Positions 9,109 to 18,896 of a stretch of 64,000 bases of DNA are shown in pieces; the first letter of the stretch is position 1, and every line of letters starts with the position of its first letter. Both the position numbers and the translations under genes were made by a program. The notes below the pieces were generated by a model, which saw only the letters and a program-made list of their open reading frames with translations, had not been told where the DNA came from and made no database searches. Location: contig NZ_CP114606.1 of the NCBI RefSeq assembly GCF_033558715.1, positions 2,976,001-3,040,000 of the forward strand, given 5' to 3'. Source of the DNA: Acinetobacter sp. YWS30-1. GTDB taxonomy: Bacteria; Pseudomonadota; Gammaproteobacteria; Pseudomonadales; Moraxellaceae.

Positions 9109-9974
9109 TGTTTTAATTTTCCTATAAGTTCTAATTGTGCAGTATAAAAATTTTTATCTTGTTCAGAAACAGATATGACTCTTCGTGTTTGTAGAATCTG
9201 TATTAAATTAGAAAAGCTTAATATTTTTACAATTATTTTTTTTATCTGAAATTTTAAAATAATTTTATTTTTATCAAAATCCGAGATAATATTTTTATAA
9301 TATTTTTTGATTACTCCGATCTGGGTATTATAACCGCGGATCATTTTTTCTTTTTTTACATTTTCAACTTCTCTATAAAAATATAAAGGTTCCTGTAAAA
9401 CGACGTAATTAAAATCATTTTTTATCGCAGCTGAAAGCCATAGTTCATAATCTTCAGCTAAGCAATTATCGACTTGGTACGGGTTTCTTTTACACCACTC
9501 CTTTCGGGCAAGTAATGAAGGATGCAGTATATTAGTAACACCTTGCAAAATTTCTTTGGGCTGCATTTGATAATTAGAATAGATTCTCTTTCCTAAAATT
9601 TCATTCTTGTCTCCAATTGAATATAAGCTGGTGACTACAACATCAATATTTGGATTTTCATTTAGTACTTTAATCTGTTTTTCAAGACGATCGACTGCCA
9701 TTAAATCATCGGCATCCATACGTGCAATAAAATCATACTTTGCTTCATTGATAATCTGATTTAAGCGGTAGGGTAATCTTCTATTATGCCCATCAGCTAT
9801 GATACGGATTCTCGGATCATTAAATGAGCGGGCAATCTCTAAAGATCGGTCTGTTGACCCATCATCTACCAGAATTAATTCCCAATTTTGAAAAGTTTGC
9901 GCTAATACCGATTTAATGGCATCTTCTAAATATTTTTCAGCATTAAAAAATGGTATTCCTATAGAAATATACAT
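9105..9974 (-). CDS. Glycosyltransferase family 2
   Basis: 289-residue GT-A enzyme. The N-terminus carries ISIGIPFFNAEKYLEDAI, the nucleotide-binding LILVDDGSTDRS and the metal-binding DxD in FIARMDADDLM (about residues 85-95). The basic, Lys/Ile-rich C-terminus may bind the membrane surface. Two bases separate it from the upstream wzy stop and it overlaps the next glycosyltransferase by four bases. Linkage specificity cannot be deduced. Confidence 0.9.
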   Translation of the reverse strand: MYISIGIPFFNAEKYLEDAIKSVLAQTFQNWELILVDDGSTDRSLEIARSFNDPRIRIIADGHNRRLPYRLNQIINEAKYDFIARMDADDLMAVDRLEKQIKVLNENPNIDVVVTSLYSIGDKNEILGKRIYSNYQMQPKEILQGVTNILHPSLLARKEWCKRNPYQVDNCLAEDYELWLSAAIKNDFNYVVLQEPLYFYREVENVKKEKMIRGYNTQIGVIKKYYKNIISDFDKNKIILKFQIKKIIVKILSFSNLIQILQTRRVISVSEQDKNFYTAQLELIGKLKQ

Positions 9975-9976
9975 CG

Positions 9977-11119
9977 TTATTCTTCCTTATTATTATTTGA
10001 AAATAGTAAAAAAGCGGCCAATAAAAACCAAAAAATCAGTGTTCGTGCACTATAAGTTGTAAACCCATATAGCATCGGTCCCAAGAATATCAACTTGTTT
10101 GAAAATGATAATTTTTTAAATATTTGATATAAAAAGATTAAAAATAAAGAGATGCCGACGATCCCATAATAAAAAAGGATACCTAACCAAGTTGAATGAA
10201 TTTCGTTCCCTTTCGGGTTATATAGCCAGTGCGCACCTTGGCCAGCACCAAAAATTAAATATTGAGGATATTCAAGGAAGTTAAAAAGACCTCGTCCTTC
10301 TGCCTGGCTGTCTTTTTGATCCAGGCCTTCGACAAAACGCAGAACCACACTATCAAAAGCCCCTAAATGATATAAAAAGTAACTGAGGGTACTAAAAATG
10401 ACTAATATGCCAAAAAATACAAATATTCTTTTATTCAGATCCCCTTTTTGACTAAATATAAATCCTAAAGTCAGCATTAAGAAGCCAATTGAAGCAGACC
10501 TTGACATGGTCAATAGAATTAAGAATAAAGCTAAAAAATAAACGATTATCTTTTTTAAATTACTTTCAGAAATATATAAAAAAATAGCACAGGTAGTTAA
10601 AACCCAAAATGCCATCTGATTGGGATCATTAAAAAGACCATTGTATCGTGGTTCAAAATTGTAACGACCTAATCCACTTGCCCAGATCGCAATTTCTATT
10701 ACATAGGAAAATGGAATAAGAAACAGTATTTTTTCATAAAAAAAGTTAACTTGAGAGGAACTCAAATTCATTAATAATAAAAAAAACAACAAGTTAAAGA
10801 TCCAGTAAATGGTAGAAACCATATAACTGGGATCTAGAACGATCAAATACCAAGCAAAATTTACACAAACTGTATATGCGACAAAGATTAAGGCTACACT
10901 TGAGTATTCGATGGTTATTTTTGAGCTACGGCTGAATAATAAAAATATAGCCGCCATAATAAAAAGGTGACTAAATTGTGGAACCCCACTAGACCAAAAA
11001 TAAAACTGAGATAAGAAAAATGACAGCAAGATAAAGTATATAACCACTTTATCTTTTAAATTAATATCATCTAAAAAAATAATGTTATTTTTTGAATTAC
11101 TTTCATTTAAAATAATCAT
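9977..11119 (-). CDS. wzy: Wzy, capsule repeat-unit polymerase
   Basis: 380-residue protein with about ten hydrophobic helices that joins flipped repeat units in the periplasm. The family signature region is the long loop followed by IHSTWLGILFYYGIVG near residues 310-325, with EPRYNGLFNDPNQMAF before it, as in the Wzy/WaaL (O-antigen polymerase/ligase) superfamily. It is the only such protein among the capsule genes and so the natural polymerase. AAGGAATGGATA precedes the ATG. Wzy proteins are poorly conserved, so the call rests on topology and context. Confidence 0.85.
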   Translation of the reverse strand: MIILNESNSKNNIIFLDDINLKDKVVIYFILLSFFLSQFYFWSSGVPQFSHLFIMAAIFLLFSRSSKITIEYSSVALIFVAYTVCVNFAWYLIVLDPSYMVSTIYWIFNLLFFLLLMNLSSSQVNFFYEKILFLIPFSYVIEIAIWASGLGRYNFEPRYNGLFNDPNQMAFWVLTTCAIFLYISESNLKKIIVYFLALFLILLTMSRSASIGFLMLTLGFIFSQKGDLNKRIFVFFGILVIFSTLSYFLYHLGAFDSVVLRFVEGLDQKDSQAEGRGLFNFLEYPQYLIFGAGQGAHWLYNPKGNEIHSTWLGILFYYGIVGISLFLIFLYQIFKKLSFSNKLIFLGPMLYGFTTYSARTLIFWFLLAAFLLFSNNNKEE

Positions 11120-11250
11120 TATCCATTCCTTTTATTATTATCTAATGCCTAGAATCAGCAAAAGAAATGATTAATATTTTTATATTACTAACTAAATTAT
11201 TTTATTAAACATAGTTAAAATATAATTATTTATATAAAATTTTTTAATTA

Positions 11251-12141
11251 TTAAAAATCTTTTTTTATTAAGAGCCAATAAAAAAATCTAAAAAAATCAT
11301 ATGTTAAAATTTCTGTAGGATATTCTTTTAAAATTTTTATCATCTTTTCTAATGATTTCTTTTTAGATAATAGCCCTAATTCAAATGCATTAATCCACAA
11401 AGCTCTCTTTTTTGCTTTATTAAATAAAATATGATTCTGATATTCACTTAGAATCATCATTCTTGAATCGTGCATAAGAGTCGTTTGCTTATGCATATTA
11501 TTGTCATGCAACCTATACTTTGCAAAAAGCACAGGAAGATAGCATAACTCCCCTTCTTGCGCTAAAAGCAGCCACATATACCAGTCTTCTATTTGTACTT
11601 CTGCATTGTAGCCACCTATTTTTTTTAAAGCTTGAGTACGAATAAGTTGTGTAGTAGCGGGCAAATCATGTTCTAACAATAAAATCTGGTCGAAGGTATA
11701 ACTTTTTCTTTTTTTAACTCTATTTTTCACAAGATTAGAATCATTATCAATAATTGATACTCCTCCAAATACAGCTATACAGTTCTTATTCTGGCTTAGA
11801 AATTTGGTTTGTATTTTTATTTTATCTTTTAAGATTATATCATCAGAAGCAAGGGAGGAAAAATATTCCCCCTGTGCCCATTCTAATGCTTCATTTAGAG
11901 TTGCGCTTAAGCCCTTATTTGGACGATGTCTAAACTCAAATCGGGTAAACCGTTTTTCACATAATGGAATTAATTCTTGTATTTTTTCTACTGAAGCATC
12001 TGTAGATCCATCATCAATAATAATTAACTCAATATTCTGATAAGACTGGTCAATGACACTCTTGATGCTATCACGTATAAACCTTTCATGATTATAACTT
12101 GGTATAACTATAGAGACTAAGGGTTGTTCACTTATCATCAT
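11251..12141 (-). CDS. Glycosyltransferase family 2
   Basis: 296-residue GT-A enzyme with VSIVIPSYNHERFI at the N-terminus, then LIIIDDGSTDAS and SLASDDIILKD as the nucleotide and metal sites. It would attach one sugar of the capsule repeat unit. GAGGGA lies just upstream of the ATG pair at 12141. It follows wzx after 12 bases and is separated from wzy by 131 AT-rich bases without a recognisable gene. Confidence 0.9.
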   Translation of the reverse strand: MMISEQPLVSIVIPSYNHERFIRDSIKSVIDQSYQNIELIIIDDGSTDASVEKIQELIPLCEKRFTRFEFRHRPNKGLSATLNEALEWAQGEYFSSLASDDIILKDKIKIQTKFLSQNKNCIAVFGGVSIIDNDSNLVKNRVKKRKSYTFDQILLLEHDLPATTQLIRTQALKKIGGYNAEVQIEDWYMWLLLAQEGELCYLPVLFAKYRLHDNNMHKQTTLMHDSRMMILSEYQNHILFNKAKKRALWINAFELGLLSKKKSLEKMIKILKEYPTEILTYDFFRFFYWLLIKKDF

Positions 12142-12153
12142 ATTATTCCCTCT

Positions 12154-13398
12154 TTATTTTAATTGTTTAAATATAAATAAACTGATTACGATCCAATACA
12201 GCCCATAATTTATGAGATGAGCAATAGAAACACCTTCGAAACCAAACACTTGAGTACATATATAAGTTAAAGCAATGAGAGACACTGTAAATATAATCTC
12301 TGTACAAATATAGAGTTTAGTCATTGCTTTGCTGAGCATTAAATAAGCCAGTATCCAGCTTCCTATCTTCAAGGCATCTCCCATCATTTGCCAAAGAAAT
12401 AAATCCTGCATAGGGGCAAAAGATGGACTAAATAATAAGTTGATAATCCAATCACGTAATATGAAAACGCAAATTCCGCCTACAACAGCAAGTGGAAAAA
12501 TAAACTTATAGCCTAAATAGACCTCTTTCTTAATTTCATCAACTGCATTGAGTTCTGATAAGCGCGGCAAGTAATACACGCCTAATGTAGTGGTTACAAG
12601 CAAAAGATATACTGTGCTTAGACGGATCATCGCCTCCCAATAGCCCGCATAAGCCAGGCTAAATTCTTGGGTTAAGTAAGCCCGAATTAACATTTGCGAT
12701 AGCGGCACACAGATCGCACTGACTAATGCCATGAGAATAAATGAGGCAAATTTTTTGGTAATTCCTAGGTCTATTTTTCCTAATAGTGAAGAAAACTCAA
12801 ACCAGTCTGCTCTATGACAGAGTATTAATGTCACTATAAATGCAATCGACTGATAAATGGATAATGCAATTAAAGCCCCATATAACTGCAGTTTGATTGC
12901 CAAAACCCCAGTGATCACAAGTGCAAATAAACTACCGGCAATATTTGCAAGCACCAGCTTTAAAATTTCTTTTTTCCCATTCAATATGGCTAAAAATAGC
13001 GTATTAAAATTGAAAAATATTAAAAAAATAGCAAACCATATAAAAATCGTTTGGTACTTAAGTGATTGAAATATATATAATGCCAGCTGCTTTTGAAAAA
13101 TAAGTATGAGAATCGCAAAAACGAGACTAAATAGAAAAACAATACTACCTGCTGTTTTCCAGACTGCACGTTGTTTAGTCTCATCTTCATGATATTCAGC
13201 CGTATATTTAACTACAGCGGTATTAATGGCACTGCCAGCGAAAGTCGTCACCATTTGAATAAAATTCTGGAATTGGCCGATCGCTGCATATCCGGTAGGT
13301 CCTAGATATACAGCCAGAATTTTATTCAGTACAAACATGGTGATGGTCTTAATCAAAACGGCTACACCATTCAGTACACTGGTCCTAAATAGATTCAT
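12154..13398 (-). CDS. wzx: Wzx, capsule repeat-unit flippase
   Basis: 414-residue MATE/MOP-superfamily membrane protein of about twelve helices that moves the undecaprenyl-linked repeat unit to the periplasmic face. The N-terminus KILAVYLGPTGYAAIGQFQN is typical of polysaccharide translocases of the WzxE/O-antigen flippase type. Its ATG directly abuts the stop of the aminotransferase gene. This coupling of fdtB and wzx is familiar from 3-amino-sugar polysaccharide clusters. Confidence 0.9.
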   Translation of the reverse strand: MNLFRTSVLNGVAVLIKTITMFVLNKILAVYLGPTGYAAIGQFQNFIQMVTTFAGSAINTAVVKYTAEYHEDETKQRAVWKTAGSIVFLFSLVFAILILIFQKQLALYIFQSLKYQTIFIWFAIFLIFFNFNTLFLAILNGKKEILKLVLANIAGSLFALVITGVLAIKLQLYGALIALSIYQSIAFIVTLILCHRADWFEFSSLLGKIDLGITKKFASFILMALVSAICVPLSQMLIRAYLTQEFSLAYAGYWEAMIRLSTVYLLLVTTTLGVYYLPRLSELNAVDEIKKEVYLGYKFIFPLAVVGGICVFILRDWIINLLFSPSFAPMQDLFLWQMMGDALKIGSWILAYLMLSKAMTKLYICTEIIFTVSLIALTYICTQVFGFEGVSIAHLINYGLYWIVISLFIFKQLK

Positions 13399-14514
13399 CT
13401 ATGCCTGAAAACCATTACATAACCGAACAACCTGCTTTGCTTCATCCATAGATAAAGTTGGTCCAATCGGTAAGCTTAGAACCTCCGCATGAATCTGTTC
13501 TGAAACTGGAAAACTTAAGCCATTCCATTCCTTATAAGCCTGCTGCTGATGAGGCGGAATTGGATAATGAATGAGTGTCTGTACTCCGTTTTCTGCTAAA
13601 TATTGTTGTAATTTTTCCCGATATTTTGTTCTGATCACAAATAAATGCCAGACATGTTGTGCATATGTCTCGGTGTCTATATTTTTGCACGGGAGCTCAA
13701 TTGCGGTATTTTGAATTTCTTTTAAATACAGATCTGCAATATGCCGACGATGCTGATTCTCCTGATCTAAAAATTTAAGTTTCACATTCAGGATGGCAGC
13801 CTGAATTTCATCAAGACGACTATTTACACCTGGTACCAGGTTTTTATATTTTTCATGTGAACCATAATTACGTATAGCTTTAAGCATCTGCGCTAACTCA
13901 GCATCGTTGGTGGTAATTGCTCCCCCATCACCGAGTGCGCCTAAGTTTTTACCTGGATAAAAACTGAAACCTGCAGCATCTCCCCAATTTCCTGCTTTTT
14001 GACCATTTATTTCAGCACCATGACCTTGGGCCGAATCTTCTAAAACCAGCAAGTTATATTTTTTGGCAATGGCCATAATTTCTGGCATTGCCGCAAGTTG
14101 TCCATATAAATGCACAGGCAAAATTACCTTTGTTTTTGGAGTTATGGCTGCTTCAATTTTCTTGGTATCAATATTAAAAGTCGTTATATCCGGTTCAACC
14201 AGTACCGGTTTCAGATTATTCTGTGAAATAGCTAAGATACTTGCAATATAGGTATTTGACGGGACAATGACCTCATCTCCTTCATGGAGTTTTCCTAATT
14301 CTTTCCATGCGCGTAGCGTTAAAATAAGCGCATCCAAGCCATTAGCAACACCTATGGCATATCGTGTTCCACAATAATTTGCAAAATTATGCTCAAATTT
14401 TTCTAATTCTTTGCCACAGATATACCAACCAGAGTCGATTACCTGAGTGCAAGCTGCAATCAGTTGATCACGGTATTGAGTATTTATTGCTTTCAGATCA
14501 AGAAAAGGAATCAT
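13399..14514 (-). CDS. fdtB: dTDP-3-oxo-6-deoxyhexose 3-aminotransferase (FdtB/QdtB, DegT family)
   Basis: 371-residue PLP enzyme of the DegT/DnrJ/EryC1/StrS family that would aminate C3 of dTDP-3-keto-6-deoxyhexose to Fuc3N or Qui3N. The family start [26 protein letters not shown], the Asp-containing [12 protein letters not shown] and the PLP-lysine region [19 protein letters not shown] are present. I prefer ATG 14514, where conserved sequence begins; an in-frame ATG at 14529 would add five residues. The fdt name reflects the neighbouring ketoisomerase; qdtB is equally possible because gluco and galacto products cannot be separated from this gene alone. Confidence 0.88.
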   Translation of the reverse strand: MIPFLDLKAINTQYRDQLIAACTQVIDSGWYICGKELEKFEHNFANYCGTRYAIGVANGLDALILTLRAWKELGKLHEGDEVIVPSNTYIASILAISQNNLKPVLVEPDITTFNIDTKKIEAAITPKTKVILPVHLYGQLAAMPEIMAIAKKYNLLVLEDSAQGHGAEINGQKAGNWGDAAGFSFYPGKNLGALGDGGAITTNDAELAQMLKAIRNYGSHEKYKNLVPGVNSRLDEIQAAILNVKLKFLDQENQHRRHIADLYLKEIQNTAIELPCKNIDTETYAQHVWHLFVIRTKYREKLQQYLAENGVQTLIHYPIPPHQQQAYKEWNGLSFPVSEQIHAEVLSLPIGPTLSMDEAKQVVRLCNGFQA

Positions 14515-14601
14515 TCTTATCAATCTCATATAAAAATTTATATTTATTTTTTAATCTCATATTAATTAAAATTAATATACCTATAGTATTTAAATATAAT
14601 C

Positions 14602-15690
14602 CTATTTATTTAGTTCATAACCTTTAGATTTAAAGCTTGGCTCCAATAAAAATTGTTTTACTTTCTTATTTAATGGTTTTTCAATAAACCTATACATTAA
14701 AAAGCTAGCGATTAGAGTGACAATAAATATAAAAAAGGAAAACAGCATTAAGTCCATATTCAATGAAAATATTTTTCTTATATAATTTAAAATTTGTATT
14801 TCCAAAACATGTAGCAAGTAAAAAGAAAAACTGATTTCCCCTGCTAATACCATGTATTTATTTGATAAAAGCTGGGTAATTATACTTTTTTTCTGGGCAA
14901 CATGAGACAGGGCAAAAATTAAAATAATTGCTGCCATAGGCACCCAATAGTAAATTGAATACCTGTAACTTATATCTATTTTATTATGGAATAAAAAGAA
15001 TAAAACAAAAAGTAAAATAGCTCCTAATTCAAATATAACTACAGGTTGCTTAATTTTGGAATAGCCGAATTTTACTTTTTCAAAAATATCAAACAGGATA
15101 ATACCCAACAAAAAGTCAGAAAAACGCACATATGGTGAAATATATAACCAATAGTGATCCTGATTTTTATCAAGCTGAATATTTAGAATCAAAATACCTA
15201 TAAGATAGAATATAAAAATATAACTTCTGATTTTTTCAGAAATCAAAAATGCAAATGGAAACAGCAGGTAGAAGAACATTTCATCCGAGATGCTCCAGGA
15301 AGGAGAATTCAATGAGAAATGGATCTCTTCTGAAGTAAAAAAGCTTTGTATCAGAAAAACATGCTGTATTAAATATTCCCAACCCTTGCCAGACTGAGCA
15401 AAAGTTAATAAAAATACCAGTGCGGTTGTGGCAATATGTACGGGATATATTCTGGCTAAACGAGAAATATAAAATTCTCTTTTCGAAATATTTCCGATTA
15501 AAAACTTTTCTTTATAATTGTAGGCTAAGATAAATCCACTCAAAATGAAGAAAAAGCTGACCCCTAAAAAGCCTTCGTCAAAAATACTATTAAAAATATT
15601 GGCATAATCTGTTTCTTTTAGAAAAGCCAAATGACTCAGAAAAACAAAAAGTGCGAAAAACATACGCAATGATGTAAGCGGCTTAATCAC
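14602..15690 (-). CDS. Membrane acyltransferase, acyltransferase-3 (OafA/NodX) family
   Basis: 362-residue protein with about ten membrane helices. Its N-terminus TSLRMFFALFVFLSHL carries the conserved Arg-His pair; GFLGVSFFFILSGFILAYNY and SPSWSISDEMFFYLLFP are diagnostic of acyltransferase-3. Such enzymes acetylate or acylate sugars using acyl-CoA across the membrane. A GTG start at 15690 is preceded by GGAG. It sits between the ketoisomerase and aminotransferase genes, where related clusters carry the soluble hexapeptide N-acetyltransferase FdtC/QdtC, which is absent here. Whether it O-acetylates the polymer or acylates the 3-amino group is open. Confidence 0.88.
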   Translation of the reverse strand: MIKPLTSLRMFFALFVFLSHLAFLKETDYANIFNSIFDEGFLGVSFFFILSGFILAYNYKEKFLIGNISKREFYISRLARIYPVHIATTALVFLLTFAQSGKGWEYLIQHVFLIQSFFTSEEIHFSLNSPSWSISDEMFFYLLFPFAFLISEKIRSYIFIFYLIGILILNIQLDKNQDHYWLYISPYVRFSDFLLGIILFDIFEKVKFGYSKIKQPVVIFELGAILLFVLFFLFHNKIDISYRYSIYYWVPMAAIILIFALSHVAQKKSIITQLLSNKYMVLAGEISFSFYLLHVLEIQILNYIRKIFSLNMDLMLFSFFIFIVTLIASFLMYRFIEKPLNKKVKQFLLEPSFKSKGYELNK

Positions 15691-15784
15691 GTCATATATC
15701 TCCTTGATATTTATTATTATTTTTTAATTCTATCTTTTGAAGCTTCTTCTTTAGCAAGGCCTTCATTCTAATGAATTAATTTTA

Positions 15785-16216
15785 TTATTTAATGATCTGC
15801 TCAACCAAAGTCTGGCCTACTTCTTTTAGAAACTGGTCATAATTACGAATGTAATCACTTTCATCATAGTAATCACTTGCCAGTACCAATAGGATGCAAT
15901 CTTCTGAAAAATCATGCATCTCATGCCAAACCATAGGGGGGATCAATAATCCCTTATTAGATTGAGCAATTAAAACTTCCTGTTTTTCTCTGCCATTATC
16001 CATCAGCATTTTACAGCTACCTTGAATTCCAAAAGCAATCTGTCGAAGTTGCTTGTGTGCATGGAATCCGCGTGGAACATCAGGTTGAGCGCCAGCAATA
16101 TAATAAAGTCGCTGTATACTGAAGGGTATATTCCGATTGGCTTCTGCGACGACCAGACTGCCGCGGTGATCTCCCAGGTTAGGTAATTCAATCCACTTAA
16201 TTAAGTTCATGCTCAT
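15785..16216 (-). CDS. fdtA: dTDP-4-oxo-6-deoxyglucose 3,4-ketoisomerase (FdtA/QdtA)
   Basis: 143-residue cupin that moves the keto group of dTDP-4-keto-6-deoxyglucose from C4 to C3. The motif DHRGSLVVAE near residue 16, the paired histidines in RGFHAHKQLRQ and GLLIPPMVWHEMHDF are family hallmarks. From memory, QdtA has Tyr-Arg and FdtA Arg-Lys at the pair after this Asp, which decides the C4 configuration; here it is His-Arg, so a gluco (Qui3N) or galacto (Fuc3N) product is undecided. It overlaps the rmlA stop by one base. The fused acetyltransferase domain found in some homologues is absent. Confidence 0.85.
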   Translation of the reverse strand: MSMNLIKWIELPNLGDHRGSLVVAEANRNIPFSIQRLYYIAGAQPDVPRGFHAHKQLRQIAFGIQGSCKMLMDNGREKQEVLIAQSNKGLLIPPMVWHEMHDFSEDCILLVLASDYYDESDYIRNYDQFLKEVGQTLVEQIIK

Positions 16217-17091
16217 TACCCCACCAAAGAAATCAGATATTGACCGTAGCCATTCTTATGCATGGTATGACCAATCGCTAAAACTTGCTCTTTACTCAAC
16301 CAGCCATTGTTCAAGGCGATTTCTTCTAGACAAGCAACTTTATAACCTTGACGTCTTTCGAGGGTTTCAACAAATTGAGCTGCTTCAAGCAAACTACCTT
16401 GGGTACCTGTATCTAACCAAGCAAATCCACGTCCCAGAAGTTCAACATTTAGGTCACCACGTTCCAGATAAGCCTGGTTAATTGAGGTAATTTCCAGCTC
16501 ACCCCGTTCTGAGGGTTTGACCTGTTTGGCAATCTGGATGACATCATTGTCATAAAAATATAAACCTGTCACCGCAAAGTTAGATTTTGGATTTTGGGGC
16601 TTTTCTTCGATTGAGATTACCCGTTGCTGTTCATCGAACTCTACGACACCAAAGCGTTCAGGATCTTTCACCTGATAGCCAAATACTGTTGCACCTTTTT
16701 GTCGTGCTGCGGCCTGACGTAACATCGGTGTAAAACCTTGGCCATAAAAAATATTATCGCCTAGTACCAGACATACATTGCTTTGACCGATAAATTTTTC
16801 ACCCAGGATAAAGGCTTGTGCCAGACCATCAGGACGAGGCTGGATCGCATAACTCAGCTCCATGCCAAATTGCGAACCATCCCCTAATAAGCGCTTAAAC
16901 CCCTCAATATCTTCTGGTGTACTAATCACTAGGACTTCACGAATACCGGCCAACATTAATACCGATAAGGGGTAATAAACCATTGGTTTATCATAAATCG
17001 GAAGTAACTGTTTTGAGATTCCTTTGGTAATAGGATGCAAACGTGTACCTGAGCCACCTGCCAAGATAATCCCTTTTGTTGTTCTTAACAT
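16216..17091 (-). CDS. rmlA: Glucose-1-phosphate thymidylyltransferase RmlA
   Basis: 291-residue nucleotidyltransferase making dTDP-glucose from glucose-1-phosphate and dTTP. The signature [18 protein letters not shown] at residues 7-24, [19 protein letters not shown] and GDNIFYG are all present, at standard length. It overlaps rmlB and fdtA by one base each, giving a tightly coupled rmlB-rmlA-fdtA block. There is no rmlC or rmlD in the window, so the dTDP-4-keto intermediate is directed to the amino sugar and not to rhamnose. Confidence 0.96.
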   Translation of the reverse strand: MLRTTKGIILAGGSGTRLHPITKGISKQLLPIYDKPMVYYPLSVLMLAGIREVLVISTPEDIEGFKRLLGDGSQFGMELSYAIQPRPDGLAQAFILGEKFIGQSNVCLVLGDNIFYGQGFTPMLRQAAARQKGATVFGYQVKDPERFGVVEFDEQQRVISIEEKPQNPKSNFAVTGLYFYDNDVIQIAKQVKPSERGELEITSINQAYLERGDLNVELLGRGFAWLDTGTQGSLLEAAQFVETLERRQGYKVACLEEIALNNGWLSKEQVLAIGHTMHKNGYGQYLISLVG

Positions 17092-18155
17092 TATACTGCC
17101 TCCCCTAAACGTTCACGCTGATAAGAACCATCCTGAACACGCTGACACCATTCCAGATTATTCAGATACCATTGCACCGTTTTCCGGATACCTGTTTCAA
17201 AGGACTCTTGTGGCTTCCAACCCAGTTCGCGCTCGATTTTTGAAGCATCAATCGCATAACGTAAATCATGACCTGGCCGATCGTTAACAAAAGTAATGAG
17301 GCTTGTATAAGTTTTTCCCTCCAGACGAGGCTTGAGCTCATCCAGAATTTTGCAGATGGTTTTAACCACCTCAATATTCTGTTTTTCATTATGCCCCCCG
17401 ATATTGTAGGTTTCTCCCACGATGCCTTCGGTTGCAACCTGATATAAAGCACGCGCATGATCTTCTACAAAAAGCCAGTCCCGGATCTGTTGACCATTGC
17501 CATAAACCGGCAATGACTTACCATCCAGGGCATTTAAGATCATTAAAGGAATCAATTTTTCAGGAAAGTGATAAGGACCATAATTATTTGAACAGTTCGT
17601 GATTACGACTGGCAAACCGTAGGTTCTATGCCACGCCCGAACCAAATGATCCGAACTGGCTTTACTTGCTGAATAAGGTGAGCTTGGTAAATAAGGCGTA
17701 GTTTCAGTAAATAAGTCTGTTGTACCTTCTAAGTCTCCATATACTTCATCCGTTGAAATATGATGGAACTTGAATCTAGACTTTTTAATCGTAGATAGAT
17801 TTTGCCAATACTTTCGTGCTACTTCCAATAAGGTGTAAGTTCCCACAATGTTTGTATTAATAAATTCTGCCGGACCATCAATCGAACGGTCCACATGAGA
17901 CTCTGCAGCCAGATGCATAACGATATCTGGCTGAAACTCTAAAAATAATCGGGTTAAAGATACATGGTCGCAAATATCAGTTTGCGTAAATTGATAACGA
18001 GGATGATCCGATACAGAAATAAGTGACTCCAGATTACCTGCATAAGTTAACTTATCAACATTTAATACATGATGTTCAGTCTCGTTAATGAGATGCCGAA
18101 TGACGGCAGATCCAATAAAACCGGCCCCACCGGTTACCAATATATTCATCACCAT
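17091..18155 (-). CDS. rmlB: dTDP-glucose 4,6-dehydratase RmlB
   Basis: 354-residue SDR enzyme converting dTDP-glucose to dTDP-4-keto-6-deoxyglucose. The NAD-binding GGAGFIGS is at the N-terminus, the catalytic YSASK motif is at about residue 160 ([16 protein letters not shown]), and STDEVYGDL marks the Thr-Asp-Glu active site. The start at 18155 (MVMNILV) is supported by AAAGGAT seven bases upstream; a second ATG lies two codons later. It is the first gene of the leftward capsule operon, divergent from wza. Confidence 0.96.
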   Translation of the reverse strand: MVMNILVTGGAGFIGSAVIRHLINETEHHVLNVDKLTYAGNLESLISVSDHPRYQFTQTDICDHVSLTRLFLEFQPDIVMHLAAESHVDRSIDGPAEFINTNIVGTYTLLEVARKYWQNLSTIKKSRFKFHHISTDEVYGDLEGTTDLFTETTPYLPSSPYSASKASSDHLVRAWHRTYGLPVVITNCSNNYGPYHFPEKLIPLMILNALDGKSLPVYGNGQQIRDWLFVEDHARALYQVATEGIVGETYNIGGHNEKQNIEVVKTICKILDELKPRLEGKTYTSLITFVNDRPGHDLRYAIDASKIERELGWKPQESFETGIRKTVQWYLNNLEWCQRVQDGSYQRERLGEAV

Positions 18156-18896
18156 TTTGATTATCCTTTAATATTTTTTATTTTACTTTTCACAAATTAT
18201 TTTTAATGTATTGGTGCCGTCTAGGCACGTCTGTTTTTATTGATTTGTCTATAAGATATATTAATTTTATTACACAAACTACCCATAGAACAGCTAATAA
18301 TCAAATGTAGTTACATTTTACAAATCCGGATAATGTTTTTTAAACTTAATCCATCTTATATAGGCTTTTAGTTTTCAGATAATTTTCCACTAATATTAAT
18401 TTAACAATCACCTAAACTAATTAAATATTATTTTAATTAACAACGGATTATTTTGATTAATATAAAAATAAAGTATCTTAAAATTCCTCAAAACATAATT
18501 GAATATTAAGAAAAATCAATGATCTAAAAAACCTCTAGATTAGATAAAAATTATATGAAAATACTTTTCTATATTAATTTCAGGGCTTAATTCCTTCTAT
18601 CATCGAAGAATAGTACTTATTTAAAAAATAACAATTGGAAACAATTAATATTCTAATGCTATCTTAAGCAATTCACTATATCTCTATAGCTTATTTAATC
18701 ACGGTTTCACGTCCATTTTCGTCAATCTTACAGTTAAATTTCAGCTCAAACTTGTTAAATTGACTTAAGAATAGCTATAGACAAGGTATGTGATCTATTA
18801 TATTTTTTAGACGTTAATCACATAAACCGAATTCAAAAAAATTAATAATTATTAATAAATACCAATTCTGAACATATAAAAATAAAGGGGTTTCAA
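18156..18896. other. Divergent capsule promoter region (741 bp)
   Basis: AT-rich DNA between the start codons of rmlB (leftward) and wza (rightward). No gene and no JUMPstart/ops element (GGCGGTAG) is visible. The promoters of both capsule operons must lie here. A long intergenic region is normal between wza and the first biosynthetic gene in Acinetobacter K loci. Confidence 0.7.
18249..18277 (-). promoter_or_regulatory. Possible rmlB promoter
   Basis: On the minus strand TTGTGT, a 17-base spacer and TTATAG, ending about 95 bases before the rmlB start. The -35 is a poor match and the DNA is AT-rich, so this is only a candidate. Confidence 0.3.

Noticed and set aside
18156..18896. Search for a JUMPstart/ops element before wza
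   Set aside because: No GGCGGTAG-type sequence was found; Acinetobacter K loci are not known to need one.
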